Positions 7,624 to 15,357 of a stretch of DNA of 63,394 nt are shown here, in pieces (position 1 is the stretch's first letter; every line of letters begins with the position of its first letter). Where the stretch lies: the NCBI GenBank assembly GCA_035498405.1, contig DATKAE010000043.1:1-63394 (forward strand), read 5' to 3'. A program made the position numbers and the translations under genes. The notes beneath the pieces are model-generated. The model made no database searches, was not told the origin of the DNA, and worked only from the letters and a program-made list of their open reading frames with translations. This DNA comes from DATBFU01 sp035498405. GTDB taxonomy: Bacteria > Acidobacteriota > Thermoanaerobaculia > UBA5066 > Gp7-AA6.

Positions 7624-8844
7624 ATGCGAAAGTTCCTGAGAGGCCTGGGAATCGCCCTGCTCGTCGTGGTCGGAGCGGTTGCCGTCTTTGCGGCTTACGT
7701 CGCGATCACGGGCATCCCCAAGTACGAACCGGGCCGGCTGCAGGTGCGTGTCGAGGTCACGCCGGAGCGAGTCGAGCGCGGGCGCAAGTACGCCAAGATG
7801 CTTTGCGCCTCGTGCCACGAGAACCCCACGACGCACGAGCTGACGGGCAAGCGGGTGGCGGACGCACCACGGGAATTCGGCGTGATCTTCTCGAAGAACA
7901 TCACCCGGGATCCTGTCAAGGGAATCGGGAGCTGGACGGACGGGGAGCTCGTCTACCTCCTGCGCACCGGGATCGACCGCACGGGTCAATACCTGCCGCC
8001 CTGGATGCCGAAGTTCCCGCTCCTATCGAACGACGACCTGGAGGGGATCGTCGCGTTCCTGCGCTCGGACGACCCTCTCGTTGCACCGGCCGCGGTCGAT
8101 CCTCCGGGCAAGACGCGCCCGACGTTTCTCTCGAAGCTCCTGGCGCACACCGTGTTCCGCCCGCTGCCCTTCCCGAAGGCGCGGATCGATTCGCCTGCGA
8201 TGACGGACAGGGTCGCGTACGGGCGGTATCTCTCCTCGAGCCTAGGCTGCTTCACCTGCCATTCGGCGGACTTCAAGACCATGAACGAGCTCGAGCCGGA
8301 GAAGTCCAAGGGCTACATGGGCGGCGGTAATCCGCTTCTCGATCAGAGGGGCGCACTCGTGCGGTCCGCCAACATCACGTTCGACGAGGAGACCGGAATC
8401 GGGAAATGGTCGGAGTCGGATTTCGCGCGGGCCCTGCGCGTCGGCGTGCGCCCCGATCGGACGGTCCTCGTGTACCCGATGTCGCCGGTTCCGGAGCTCA
8501 CCGAGGAGGACGCGGCCGCCCTCTATGCCTACCTGACGACGGTGCCAAAAATCCGGAATGCGGTCGCGCGGCCCGAGTACCGGGTCGCCGGAGCCGCGAG
8601 CGAGGGCAAGAGGCTCTACTACCGGTACGGCTGCCCGTCCTGCCACGGGGACACAGGCGTGGGAATCGCCGACCTGAGGCAGGCGACGAAGCACTACCGG
8701 ACCGATGCCGCGATCGAGGCCTGGATCAAGAACCCTTCGTCTTTCAAGCCTGGCACCAGGATGCCGACGTGGGACGGCGTGATCCAGCAGAGCGAGTTCC
8801 CCGCGCTGATCGAGTACGTCAAGGAGCTCGGCGGCAAGAGCTGA
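7624..8844 (+). CDS. membrane-anchored triheme cytochrome c
   Basis: The 406-residue protein has an N-terminal membrane anchor or signal segment (residues 8-28) and three CxxCH haem-attachment sites: CASCH at 61-65, CFTCH at 209-213 and CPSCH at 337-341. The triheme arrangement and the recurring NIT(R/F)D..TGIG.W motif after the first two haems resemble the cytochrome subunits of membrane alcohol/gluconate/aldehyde dehydrogenases. No matching flavoprotein or PQQ dehydrogenase is adjacent, so the electron donor is unknown. Met residues in PPWMPKF and MPTWDG are candidate sixth ligands. It acts on the periplasmic side. Confidence 0.9.
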   Translation: MRKFLRGLGIALLVVVGAVAVFAAYVAITGIPKYEPGRLQVRVEVTPERVERGRKYAKMLCASCHENPTTHELTGKRVADAPREFGVIFSKNITRDPVKGIGSWTDGELVYLLRTGIDRTGQYLPPWMPKFPLLSNDDLEGIVAFLRSDDPLVAPAAVDPPGKTRPTFLSKLLAHTVFRPLPFPKARIDSPAMTDRVAYGRYLSSSLGCFTCHSADFKTMNELEPEKSKGYMGGGNPLLDQRGALVRSANITFDEETGIGKWSESDFARALRVGVRPDRTVLVYPMSPVPELTEEDAAALYAYLTTVPKIRNAVARPEYRVAGAASEGKRLYYRYGCPSCHGDTGVGIADLRQATKHYRTDAAIEAWIKNPSSFKPGTRMPTWDGVIQQSEFPALIEYVKELGGKS

Positions 8845-9029
8845 GTCGGCCGGGGTTCGGTGGTCTCTTTTTCCAGTCGTCTGCCCGATGGTGCCGGGGA
8901 TCGCGGGGATTGGGGGACTCTCCGGGTGATCCACGCGAGTGGCGGGAGTCGGTCTCGACTTGCCAGTTGGCCTAGGCTGCAACGAGCCGGGACCTGGACG
9001 TGTTCTGACGTCTTTGACGGAGTGGTGGG

Positions 9030-9527
9030 GTGAACGTTCAAGACGTTCGGACAGGGTTTGCCTACAACCGCTGGGCCAATCAGCGGCTGCTGCAGGCTGC
9101 GGGCGAACTCTCGGGTGAAGAGCTCAACCGGGATCTTCGCGGGAGCTTCGCTTCGATCAGAGGCACTCTTCGGCATCTCCTGTGGGGAGAGCGCGCCTGG
9201 CTCCGGTTCTGGCGGGAGGGATCGTTCGGTCCCGATCTCTCGTCATCGGACCTTCCGGAACTTCCGTCGATCGTCGAGAGCTGGGTGAGCCTCGAGGAAG
9301 AGAAGGCCGCCTTTGCCCGCGATCTGACCGATGAGAAGCTCCGTGCGCCAAGCCCCGTTCGGGAAGACTCGTACATTCTGGGAGAGCTCATCCAGCACGC
9401 TCTGAATCACTCGACTCACCACCGGGGCCAGCTGGTTCTGATGCTGCGGCAACTCGGCAAGACGCCTCCGGGTACGGGCTTCCGACAGTTCCTGACCGAG
9501 AGTCGAGACGAGCCGGGGCAGTCCTGA
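9030..9527 (+). CDS. DinB-family protein
   Basis: The 165-residue four-helix-bundle protein is of the DinB/YfiT type. The three metal-binding His positions can be placed at LRHLLWGERAW and in HALNHSTHHRGQL, the family's HxxxH pair in the last helix. The family includes metal-dependent thiol transferases and damage-inducible proteins; the substrate here is unknown. The GTG start at 9030 is preceded by GGAGTGGTGGGG. It is the first of four DinB-family genes in the window (9030, 19229, 33403, 36861). Confidence 0.88.
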   Translation: MNVQDVRTGFAYNRWANQRLLQAAGELSGEELNRDLRGSFASIRGTLRHLLWGERAWLRFWREGSFGPDLSSSDLPELPSIVESWVSLEEEKAAFARDLTDEKLRAPSPVREDSYILGELIQHALNHSTHHRGQLVLMLRQLGKTPPGTGFRQFLTESRDEPGQS

Positions 9528-9648
9528 CTCCGCGGGCGCCAACTCCTTTCCCTCAACGGGGGAGGGGCAGGGGGGACGTGCTCCGGGTGTTCCGTCGCTT
9601 TGACTCCGAGCTTCCCCGGTCATAACCTCCTCCGCCTGGAGGCAATAC

Positions 9649-10128
9649 ATGGCGACAAGAAAGTCTGCCAAGACCGCTCGCTCGAAGAAGAAGGCTCCCC
9701 GCAAAGCGAAGGCCGCGCCCCCGAAGTCGCGCACGGGAACCGAGACGCTGGCATTGAATTCGAGTTCACCGAGCTTCACGGTCAACGACCTGGAGAAGAG
9801 CCTCGCGTGGTACCGCGACGTTCTCGGATTCGGGGTCGAAGAGACCTGGGACGACGCAGGCAAGGTCGTCGGCGTGTCCCTCCGGGCCGGCGGCGTGTCG
9901 TTCATGATCGGGCAGGACGATTGGAAGAAGGGACGCGATCGGAAGAAGGGAGAGGGTTTTCGGATGTTCTGCATGACGAAGAAGAACATCGACGCCCTCG
10001 CGGAGGGGATCAAGACGCGGGGCGGCAAGCTCGATCACGAGCCCACCGACCAGCCCTGGGGCGTGCGCGACATCTCCCTGACGGATCCCGACGGATTCAA
10101 GATCACGATCGCTGCCCAAAGGCGCTGA
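9649..10128 (+). CDS. VOC (glyoxalase/bleomycin-resistance) domain protein with Lys-rich tail
   Basis: The 159-residue product has one VOC domain, roughly residues 38-155: SPSFTVNDLEKSLAWYRDVLGF, then the closing DISLTDPDGFKITI block. The first about 28 residues are almost all Lys, Arg, Ala and Pro (KKKAPRKAKAAPPK), a histone-H1-like tail unusual for this family that could bind nucleic acid. TGGAGGC lies seven bases before the ATG. A single VOC domain normally dimerises. The substrate cannot be told. Confidence 0.86.
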   Translation: MATRKSAKTARSKKKAPRKAKAAPPKSRTGTETLALNSSSPSFTVNDLEKSLAWYRDVLGFGVEETWDDAGKVVGVSLRAGGVSFMIGQDDWKKGRDRKKGEGFRMFCMTKKNIDALAEGIKTRGGKLDHEPTDQPWGVRDISLTDPDGFKITIAAQRR

Positions 10129-10177
10129 CGGCGTGACCGGCGGCTCGGGGTCGGTCCTGATTCCCTGAGGAGAGGCC

Positions 10178-11365
10178 CTGACAGCCGGCCGCTCGCTCGC
10201 CGGTCTCGCCTTCCTGTTGGTCGGCGCGATTTGCGTAGCCCATCCCCTGCGTGCGGCAGGAACCGCACCCTTTGTGCTCGACGGAAATCGCGTGTACGTC
10301 GAGCTGTCCTTCGTTCGGCCGGACGGCCGTATCCATCGGGCTCTGGCATTCGTGGACATGGGCAGTCCATCGATGGAGATCACCGCGGCCCTGTTCGAGG
10401 AGCTTGCTCTGAATCAGGGCAGGCCCTTGAGCTTCCGGGTCGGAGACCTTCTCGTGAGCGTGCCCGCGGGGGAGGTGGCTGCCGATCCTTCCGAGCCGCA
10501 CGCGATGGGCTCCGACCTGAAGGTGGAGGCCATGCTTCCAGCCGGCGTCATGGAGAAATATGAAGTCGTTCTGGACTACCAGAACCGCACACTCACGATT
10601 GCGCAGGCGGGAACGATCAGGCCCGAAGGCACGCCGGTGCCGTTTCGCGTGAACCCTCGAACCGGCCTGATCGCCGTGGACGCGCTGATCGACGACAAGC
10701 CTTATCCCGTTACGATCGACGATGGTTCCGCGTACACGTGGTTCCGTCAGGACAGAGTCCGGAGTTGGCTCGCGACGCATCCCGACTGGGAGCGCGGCAT
10801 CGGCGCCGTGGGTGCCAGCAACATCACGATGTCGGGCGACGGCGCCGAAGCCTCCGGCATTCTGCTGCGCATTCCTGAAGTCCGGATCGGCCGGTTGACT
10901 CTGAAGCAGGTGGGTGCGCTGGGAGCCGGGCGAGGCAGGAGTCCGGTCGAAGGCCTCGATCTGCTCGATTGGTACTCGACGAAGAACGCGGTCCCCGTAA
11001 TCGGCTGGATCGGTGGAAACGTGTTGAAGAACTTTCGCCTGACCATCGACTACAGAGATCGCACGATGTACTGGCTCCGGCAGAGCGAACCCGACGCGAG
11101 CGACCAAAATCAGGTCGGCCTCACGCTGAGGAGGCAGGGCGAAGAGGTCATCGTCGCCGCTCTCGCCACAAAGAACGGGAAGCCGACGGTCGAGGGAGTC
11201 GAGGCCGGGGACAAATTGATTCGGATCGACGGGCTCGAAACGAAGGGTGCGACCCTGGGCAAGATCTACGGTGCCCTGCACGGGAAGCCGGGTGAAGTCC
11301 GCGTTCTGGTCCTCGAGAGAGGTTCTGGTCGGCTCACCGTGCGTGCAACGGTCACGGCCTTTTAG
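10178..11365 (+). CDS. exported retropepsin-like aspartic protease with PDZ domain; probable CTG start
   Basis: The product has a signal peptide, two aspartyl-protease-like half-domains and a C-terminal PDZ domain (about residues 310-395). Active-site-like motifs are FVDMGSPSM in the first half and TIDDGSAYTW in the second. Canonical DTG is replaced by DMG and DDG, so activity is uncertain. No ATG or GTG precedes the signal peptide. The peptide TAGRSLAGLAFLLVGAICVA begins right after a CTG at 10178, which has TGAGGAGAGG at ideal distance; a TTG at 10217 would cut the signal sequence in half. The PDZ region (EGVEAGDKLIRIDG) has the carboxylate-binding loop form. A related protease without PDZ lies at 54038. 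Confidence 0.8.
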   Translation: MTAGRSLAGLAFLLVGAICVAHPLRAAGTAPFVLDGNRVYVELSFVRPDGRIHRALAFVDMGSPSMEITAALFEELALNQGRPLSFRVGDLLVSVPAGEVAADPSEPHAMGSDLKVEAMLPAGVMEKYEVVLDYQNRTLTIAQAGTIRPEGTPVPFRVNPRTGLIAVDALIDDKPYPVTIDDGSAYTWFRQDRVRSWLATHPDWERGIGAVGASNITMSGDGAEASGILLRIPEVRIGRLTLKQVGALGAGRGRSPVEGLDLLDWYSTKNAVPVIGWIGGNVLKNFRLTIDYRDRTMYWLRQSEPDASDQNQVGLTLRRQGEEVIVAALATKNGKPTVEGVEAGDKLIRIDGLETKGATLGKIYGALHGKPGEVRVLVLERGSGRLTVRATVTAF

Positions 11366-11438
11366 GCGATTCGATCGAACGGGTGAGGTGGGAAGTCGCG
11401 CGCGCTCCCGGGTGACGTCGGCAGATCAAGCCTGACTG

Positions 11439-12047
11439 CTACCGAAGGGTGATTTGGCCGGCGCCGACGTGGGCGTGCAGGCGATGCGTGCCCTGTCCGT
11501 CGTGGTGGAACGACCGGAACAAGCCTCCATGGGATTCATCGAAGGCGGCGGCGTCCACCTCGCCGGTGAATACGAACGCATCGACGCGCGAGTAGGCCGC
11601 CCGGTCGCCGACCTCGACGGTCAAGTCTCCGGCGTGGAGCGAGACGTCCTTGTTGCCCTGGACGTTCTCGACGACGACCTCGCCAAAGGGAATGCGGGCG
11701 CGAAGATCGGTCTTCGCCGGGATCTTGACGGTGATGGTGAGGCCGTCTTTCGGGCCGCCGGAAATCCGCATCTTGGCGTCGCCGTCCTTGTTTTCGAAGA
11801 CGACCTTCAGGCCGCGCGTGCGGGCGTCGTCAACGCTGCTGCCCGAGAGGTCAACGGAGATCGTGGCCTGGTCCGTGCCGACGACACGGACGTCGCCGGA
11901 TCGGACGCGCAGGTCGAGCCGGCCTTGAGGGACGAAATGGACGGAAAACGGGTGGTTCACGATGTCGGTCGCCTGGACCTTCGCCTGGGGGAAGCAGGGC
12001 CCAGCCAGGAGGGCGGCGAGGCCTAGAAATAGGGAAAAGCTGCGCAT
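11439..12047 (-). CDS. exported DUF4097-like beta-helix protein
   Basis: The 202-residue product has a signal peptide (MRSFSLFLGLAALLAG) followed by short repeated beta-strands (RLDLRVRSGDVRVVGTD, DLRARIPFGEVVVENVQG, DVSLHAGDLTVEVGD). This is the pattern of DUF4097/DUF4098 putative adhesin domains: many V.v.n..G.v.v units that build a right-handed beta fold. The ATG at 12047 has GGAGG eight bases upstream. It probably acts outside the cytoplasmic membrane. Many relatives neighbour ECF sigma or anti-sigma genes, but none is adjacent here. Confidence 0.78.
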   Translation of the reverse strand: MRSFSLFLGLAALLAGPCFPQAKVQATDIVNHPFSVHFVPQGRLDLRVRSGDVRVVGTDQATISVDLSGSSVDDARTRGLKVVFENKDGDAKMRISGGPKDGLTITVKIPAKTDLRARIPFGEVVVENVQGNKDVSLHAGDLTVEVGDRAAYSRVDAFVFTGEVDAAAFDESHGGLFRSFHHDGQGTHRLHAHVGAGQITLR

Positions 12048-12144
12048 GCGAGGGACCTCCATCCACCTGTACGCAGAATGGCCCGACTGTGTTCCCGTCT
12101 TCTGCGCTCTCTTCCCGGAAGGGAAGTTTAGCGAGTCGGAACCG

Positions 12145-13311
12145 TCAGGTCCGACGTCTTGGGCGCGCCAGGCGCCAGAACTGCGTCTCGTTCAGGAGGG
12201 TGATTCGGTGTCCCTTCTCGCGGAGCCGCTTGATCTGGATGAGCTTGATGCCCGCGTCCCGGCCGGCGGCCTGAAGCGGGTTCGGCCGGCCGCGGACGAC
12301 GACGGTTGTTCGAGCGGAAGGCGCGCCATGGACGATCGCTCCCGCGCGGCGAGCGGCGCGGGCGGCCTCGCTGCGCCGCCTGGTCAGAATGCCGGTGAAG
12401 GCAAGATGAGCGCCCTTGAGCGTCCGCAGCCTTCCGACCCTCAGGGCGGCGGGCGGATGGGTCAACGCGTCGATCAGCTCCTGGGCGCTCTCGTACCGCT
12501 TTCGGCGCTCGCCGATGCAGCGATAGACGATCTCTTTCAGGTGATCGGTGCAGCGGAGGCGTCGGACCTCGCCGGTGCGAATCCGCGCCGCCGCGGTCCC
12601 CTTGACGAGCATTCCCAGCAGTTGTCCGACCTGATAAACGTCGTCGCGCGCCTGCCATTTGGGCGCCGTGCCGGCGAGGATGTCGCTCGGGGCGCCCCAC
12701 GGGTTCAGCGTGCGCGCCTCGATGCCGCGTCGATCGCTCTGGTGGCTCACGATTCCGAAGTCCCCGAGCTTCAGGCTGCCGCCGTCACAGACGAAGACGT
12801 TCATCGGCGTCAGGTCACGATGGAGCATCTGACCGCGATGGAGCTTTCCGAGAACCTCGAGAATCCCCGCGATCTCGCGTCTGGCGGTCCTCTCCGGCCA
12901 TCCCTTGCCGGTGCGCTGGAGAAAGGATCGCAGGTCGCCGTGCCGTGCGTATTCGAGCGCGAGGCAGTAGAGGACGCTGCCATCGGCTCGCGCGAGGGGA
13001 AACGCGTCGAACACGCGGATCGCCCGGGAATGTCCGGCGAGAATCTGCCCGAAGTACGCCTCGCGCAGCCAGCCGTCGATGTGCTCGCTCGCCTTCATCG
13101 CGACGACGGCCGGGATCGCGCGGGAGGGCGTGATCCGTGTCGCGAGGTAGGCCTGGCCGAACCCTCCCTGTCCGAGCAGGCTATCGACCCGGTACTGAAT
13201 GCGCGTTTCGGGGCTCGCGATGACCTGTTGGGGAAGCAGCAGAGCTTTCCCGCGAGCCTCGCGAGAAGCCGCGGACCTCGCGAGCGTCGTGGCTTTCGAA
13301 GAGTCCTTCAT
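12145..13311 (-). CDS. serine/threonine protein kinase fused to a C-terminal BRCT-like domain
   Basis: The 388-residue cytosolic Hanks-type kinase has no membrane segment. Visible motifs are the glycine loop GQGGFGQAYLA (47-57), Lys73 in AMK, the catalytic loop HRDLTPMN (164-171; Lys of the usual HRDLKPxN is Thr), DFG (184-186) and a GTAPKW activation-segment end. Residues 298-381 form a second domain: LKGAHLAFTGIL, then RRAGAIVHG, a TTVVV strand, and a C-terminal ETQFWRLA. This order fits a BRCT fold as in NAD-dependent DNA ligase. BRCT domains bind phosphopeptides or DNA ends, so the fusion suggests a kinase that recognises its products or acts at DNA damage; that is inference. The start MKDSSKA is the only good ATG. 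Confidence 0.87.
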   Translation of the reverse strand: MKDSSKATTLARSAASREARGKALLLPQQVIASPETRIQYRVDSLLGQGGFGQAYLATRITPSRAIPAVVAMKASEHIDGWLREAYFGQILAGHSRAIRVFDAFPLARADGSVLYCLALEYARHGDLRSFLQRTGKGWPERTARREIAGILEVLGKLHRGQMLHRDLTPMNVFVCDGGSLKLGDFGIVSHQSDRRGIEARTLNPWGAPSDILAGTAPKWQARDDVYQVGQLLGMLVKGTAAARIRTGEVRRLRCTDHLKEIVYRCIGERRKRYESAQELIDALTHPPAALRVGRLRTLKGAHLAFTGILTRRRSEAARAARRAGAIVHGAPSARTTVVVRGRPNPLQAAGRDAGIKLIQIKRLREKGHRITLLNETQFWRLARPRRRT

Positions 13312-13385
13312 CCGACGAGCCGAGTCTAAATGGCGTCGGTCCTGATTGGGACCGCATTACCCATTACCCCGGCCTCTTCCTTGAC

Positions 13386-13760
13386 ATGAGCGAGGGGGCC
13401 AGATTCGTGGCGATGTCTCGGTCTTCGGTAGCTCGGGCGCTGGTCGCTGTCGGGATGCTCGCGGCGTCCGCGGCTCGCCTGCTCGCCCAGACGGGCCACT
13501 GGGTGAACATCTCGCCTGAAGGCGGCACCATTCTGGCTCTGGCTGTCGATCCTCTCTCTCAGTCCACGATCGACGCGGGTTGCAGCGACGGCATTTTCAA
13601 GAGTGTGAATGGCGGCTCGAGCTGGACGCCGATGAAATCGGCCTGACGAATCCGATCGTCAACGCGCTCGCCCGCGCGCCCGGACGGGGCGCTGTACGCG
13701 GCCACAAACGGCGCAGGGTCTTCGTCGTCTCCAGCGAGCTGGAGAGTCGAAATCCGGTAA
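13386..13760 (+). pseudogene. remnant of exported beta-propeller (sortilin/YCF48-like) protein
   Basis: An intact signal peptide and first propeller blade can be read (GHWVNISPEGGTILALAVDP, then FKSVNGGSSWTPM), after which the frame ends at 13646. The next blades continue in other frames: NPIVNALARAP, then LYAATNGAG in yet another frame near 13700. At least two frameshifts plus loss of the rest of a normally several-hundred-residue protein make this a decayed copy. The repeated DGIFKS.NGG.SW pattern is typical of photosynthesis-assembly/sortilin-type repeats. Confidence 0.75.
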
Positions 13761-13865
13761 TCGGGGTAGGCAACCATCGTTCCCCGCGGGTCGTCCACCG
13801 GCCGTAGAGAGGCTCCCTCACCCTGACCCTCTGCCCCGCCGACGAGGTAGAGGGGGAAGCGCGAC

Positions 13866-14306
13866 CTACTTCTTCGGGATTCGCGACACCTGTGTCGCAG
13901 CGCACTGCCACTGGCCGCCTAGTTTCACCCACGTGTCGGTGAAGCGCACGGTTTCGTCGATGGGCTTGCCGTTTTCCTTGCCTTTGGTCGTAGCCTTTCC
14001 GGTCACGACGGCGGCGTCGCCGTAGACGCGGACCTTCATATCCCCGACCGTGAAGGTGTCGTACTTGGTGGAGCCCGACTTTACCCCCGCAACCATCTCG
14101 GCCCGGCTCGCCATCTCCCCATCCTGATTCGTGTAGATGTAGTCGGGTGTGAGCAGCTTCTCGAGAGCGGCCGCGTCGCCGGCGAGCCCCGCCTTCGCCC
14201 AGTCGTTTTCGAGCTTGACGAGCGCCTGCGCGACATCCTCAGGGGGACGGGCCGCCGCCACAGCCGATGCGAAAACCAGAGCCGCGATCGCCAGAATTTT
14301 CTTCAT
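13866..14306 (-). CDS. exported SnoaL-like/DUF4440 nuclear-transport-factor-2 fold protein
   Basis: The 146-residue protein has a clear signal peptide (MKKILAIAALVFASAVAAA). The mature part is one NTF2-like domain: ALVKLENDWAKAGLAGD, LLTPDYIYTNQDG, a VYGDAAVVTGKAT strand and a closing FTDTWVKLGGQWQCAATQ. This is the DUF4440 pattern. Such proteins are small cone-shaped dimers with varied or unknown activities. It is transcribed alone, with GGAGACTGG upstream of the ATG. Confidence 0.88.
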   Translation of the reverse strand: MKKILAIAALVFASAVAAARPPEDVAQALVKLENDWAKAGLAGDAAALEKLLTPDYIYTNQDGEMASRAEMVAGVKSGSTKYDTFTVGDMKVRVYGDAAVVTGKATTKGKENGKPIDETVRFTDTWVKLGGQWQCAATQVSRIPKK

Positions 14307-14482
14307 TCCAGTCTCCTCTTCTTTTCCAAGGTTGCAAGAGTCTTCTTCTTGTGGGCCGATCAGTTGGCGGACACTACCACAGGGCTCGAAGACAGAACCC
14401 GATGTGAGGAGAGCCGCACGGCGGTCCAGGGCCTGCCGGGCTCGAGATCCCTCGCTATCGCTCGAGATGACAGCGTGCTGAG

Positions 14483-14950
14483 TCAGGCCCGCTCGATCCG
14501 GAAGTCGTAGCAGCCGGCTTCGGTGTCACGGACGTGGACGTAGTCCACATCGGCGCGGGCGAGAAGGCGGCTGACCACGGCTTCGACGTCTTTTCCGGCG
14601 ACGCGCTCCTCGGCCCGCAACACCCGACCGCGGGCGTACGCGGCGAGCGTCAGGTCGTGGGACAAGAGATCCGCCGGGAAACCGGCATGCTCGGGATACC
14701 GGCCGCAGGCCTCCTCGTGGATGAAGACCGGACCCGGCAGGGGGAAGGTGTCGAGGCCGTGAAAGGGATCGAGCGTAAAGAGCAGCCGCTTGTCGACGCC
14801 GACCTCGAACTCGCGCAGGCACAGGCGGCAGGGACCGTAGCCGGTCGCCACCTCGGAATGCACGGGATGCCCGTATCCGGGCGCTTTTCGGGACGTACGC
14901 ACCTTGTCGGCGAGACCCTCAACAATGGCGATGACTCGGTAGGGTGCCAT
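14483..14950 (-). CDS. DUF1203 domain protein
   Basis: The 155-residue cytosolic protein matches DUF1203: it has GHPVHSEVATGYGPCRLCLREFEVG (CxxC within) in the first half, PGPVFIHEEACGRY in the middle and a C-terminal VDYVHVRDTEAGCYDF. The Cys and His positions suggest a metal site. The ATG at 14950 is preceded by GAGGAGAAG at good spacing. Function unknown. It is divergent from a DUF4126 fragment. Confidence 0.85.
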   Translation of the reverse strand: MAPYRVIAIVEGLADKVRTSRKAPGYGHPVHSEVATGYGPCRLCLREFEVGVDKRLLFTLDPFHGLDTFPLPGPVFIHEEACGRYPEHAGFPADLLSHDLTLAAYARGRVLRAEERVAGKDVEAVVSRLLARADVDYVHVRDTEAGCYDFRIERA

Positions 14951-15039
14951 GCGCTTCTCCTCGCTCCGAAAACACGATCGTCTTTGCGAAGGTTGCAGGG
15001 ACGGGCCGGATATAGGATCCGACCAACCGCGGGGGCACG

Positions 15040-15192
15040 ATGCTGTACCTGCTCGCATTTCTGATCGGTCTGGTGGCCGGGCTACGCGCGATGACGGCGC
15101 CGGCGGCCGCGAGCTGGGCGGTGCGGCTCGGGGCGGGCGGGATTGGGGTCAACGCTGAATTCCTGCGTTGGGGCTCAAGGCTGAGTTGGTGA
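15040..15192 (+). pseudogene. N-terminal remnant of a DUF4126 membrane protein
   Basis: The first 34 codons read MLYLLAFLIGLVAGLRAMTAPAAASW and so on, the conserved first helix of DUF4126 proteins (full length about 150-200 residues). The resemblance stops abruptly at about 15141, where a dispersed repeat begins, and the frame ends 16 codons later. The rest of the gene is absent. Confidence 0.65.
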
Positions 15193-15240
15193 CTCCCAAC
15201 GGCGATTACGGTGGGTTCGGTCTCGCGCTGAGGCTCAAGG
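15142..15240 (+). repeat. dispersed repeat, copy 1
   Basis: About 100 bp starting GGGGTCAACGCTGAATTCC and ending with GCGCTGAGGCTCAAG. It resembles a second stretch at 17074-17180 in the same orientation (shared blocks: GTCAACGC-G-ATTCC, a GGCGATTACGGTG-like core, GCGCTGAGGCTC). It truncates the DUF4126 gene. I saw no terminal repeats or coding capacity. Confidence 0.55.
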
Positions 15241-15357
15241 CCCACCGCATCGGGATCCCGACGGACGGGGTCAGGGAACCGGGCGGCCAGGCGAGGAAAG
15301 AAGGCTCCGCCCTGACTCATTCGCCTCCTTGAGGGGAGACGAGTCGCCTGGAAGCGA

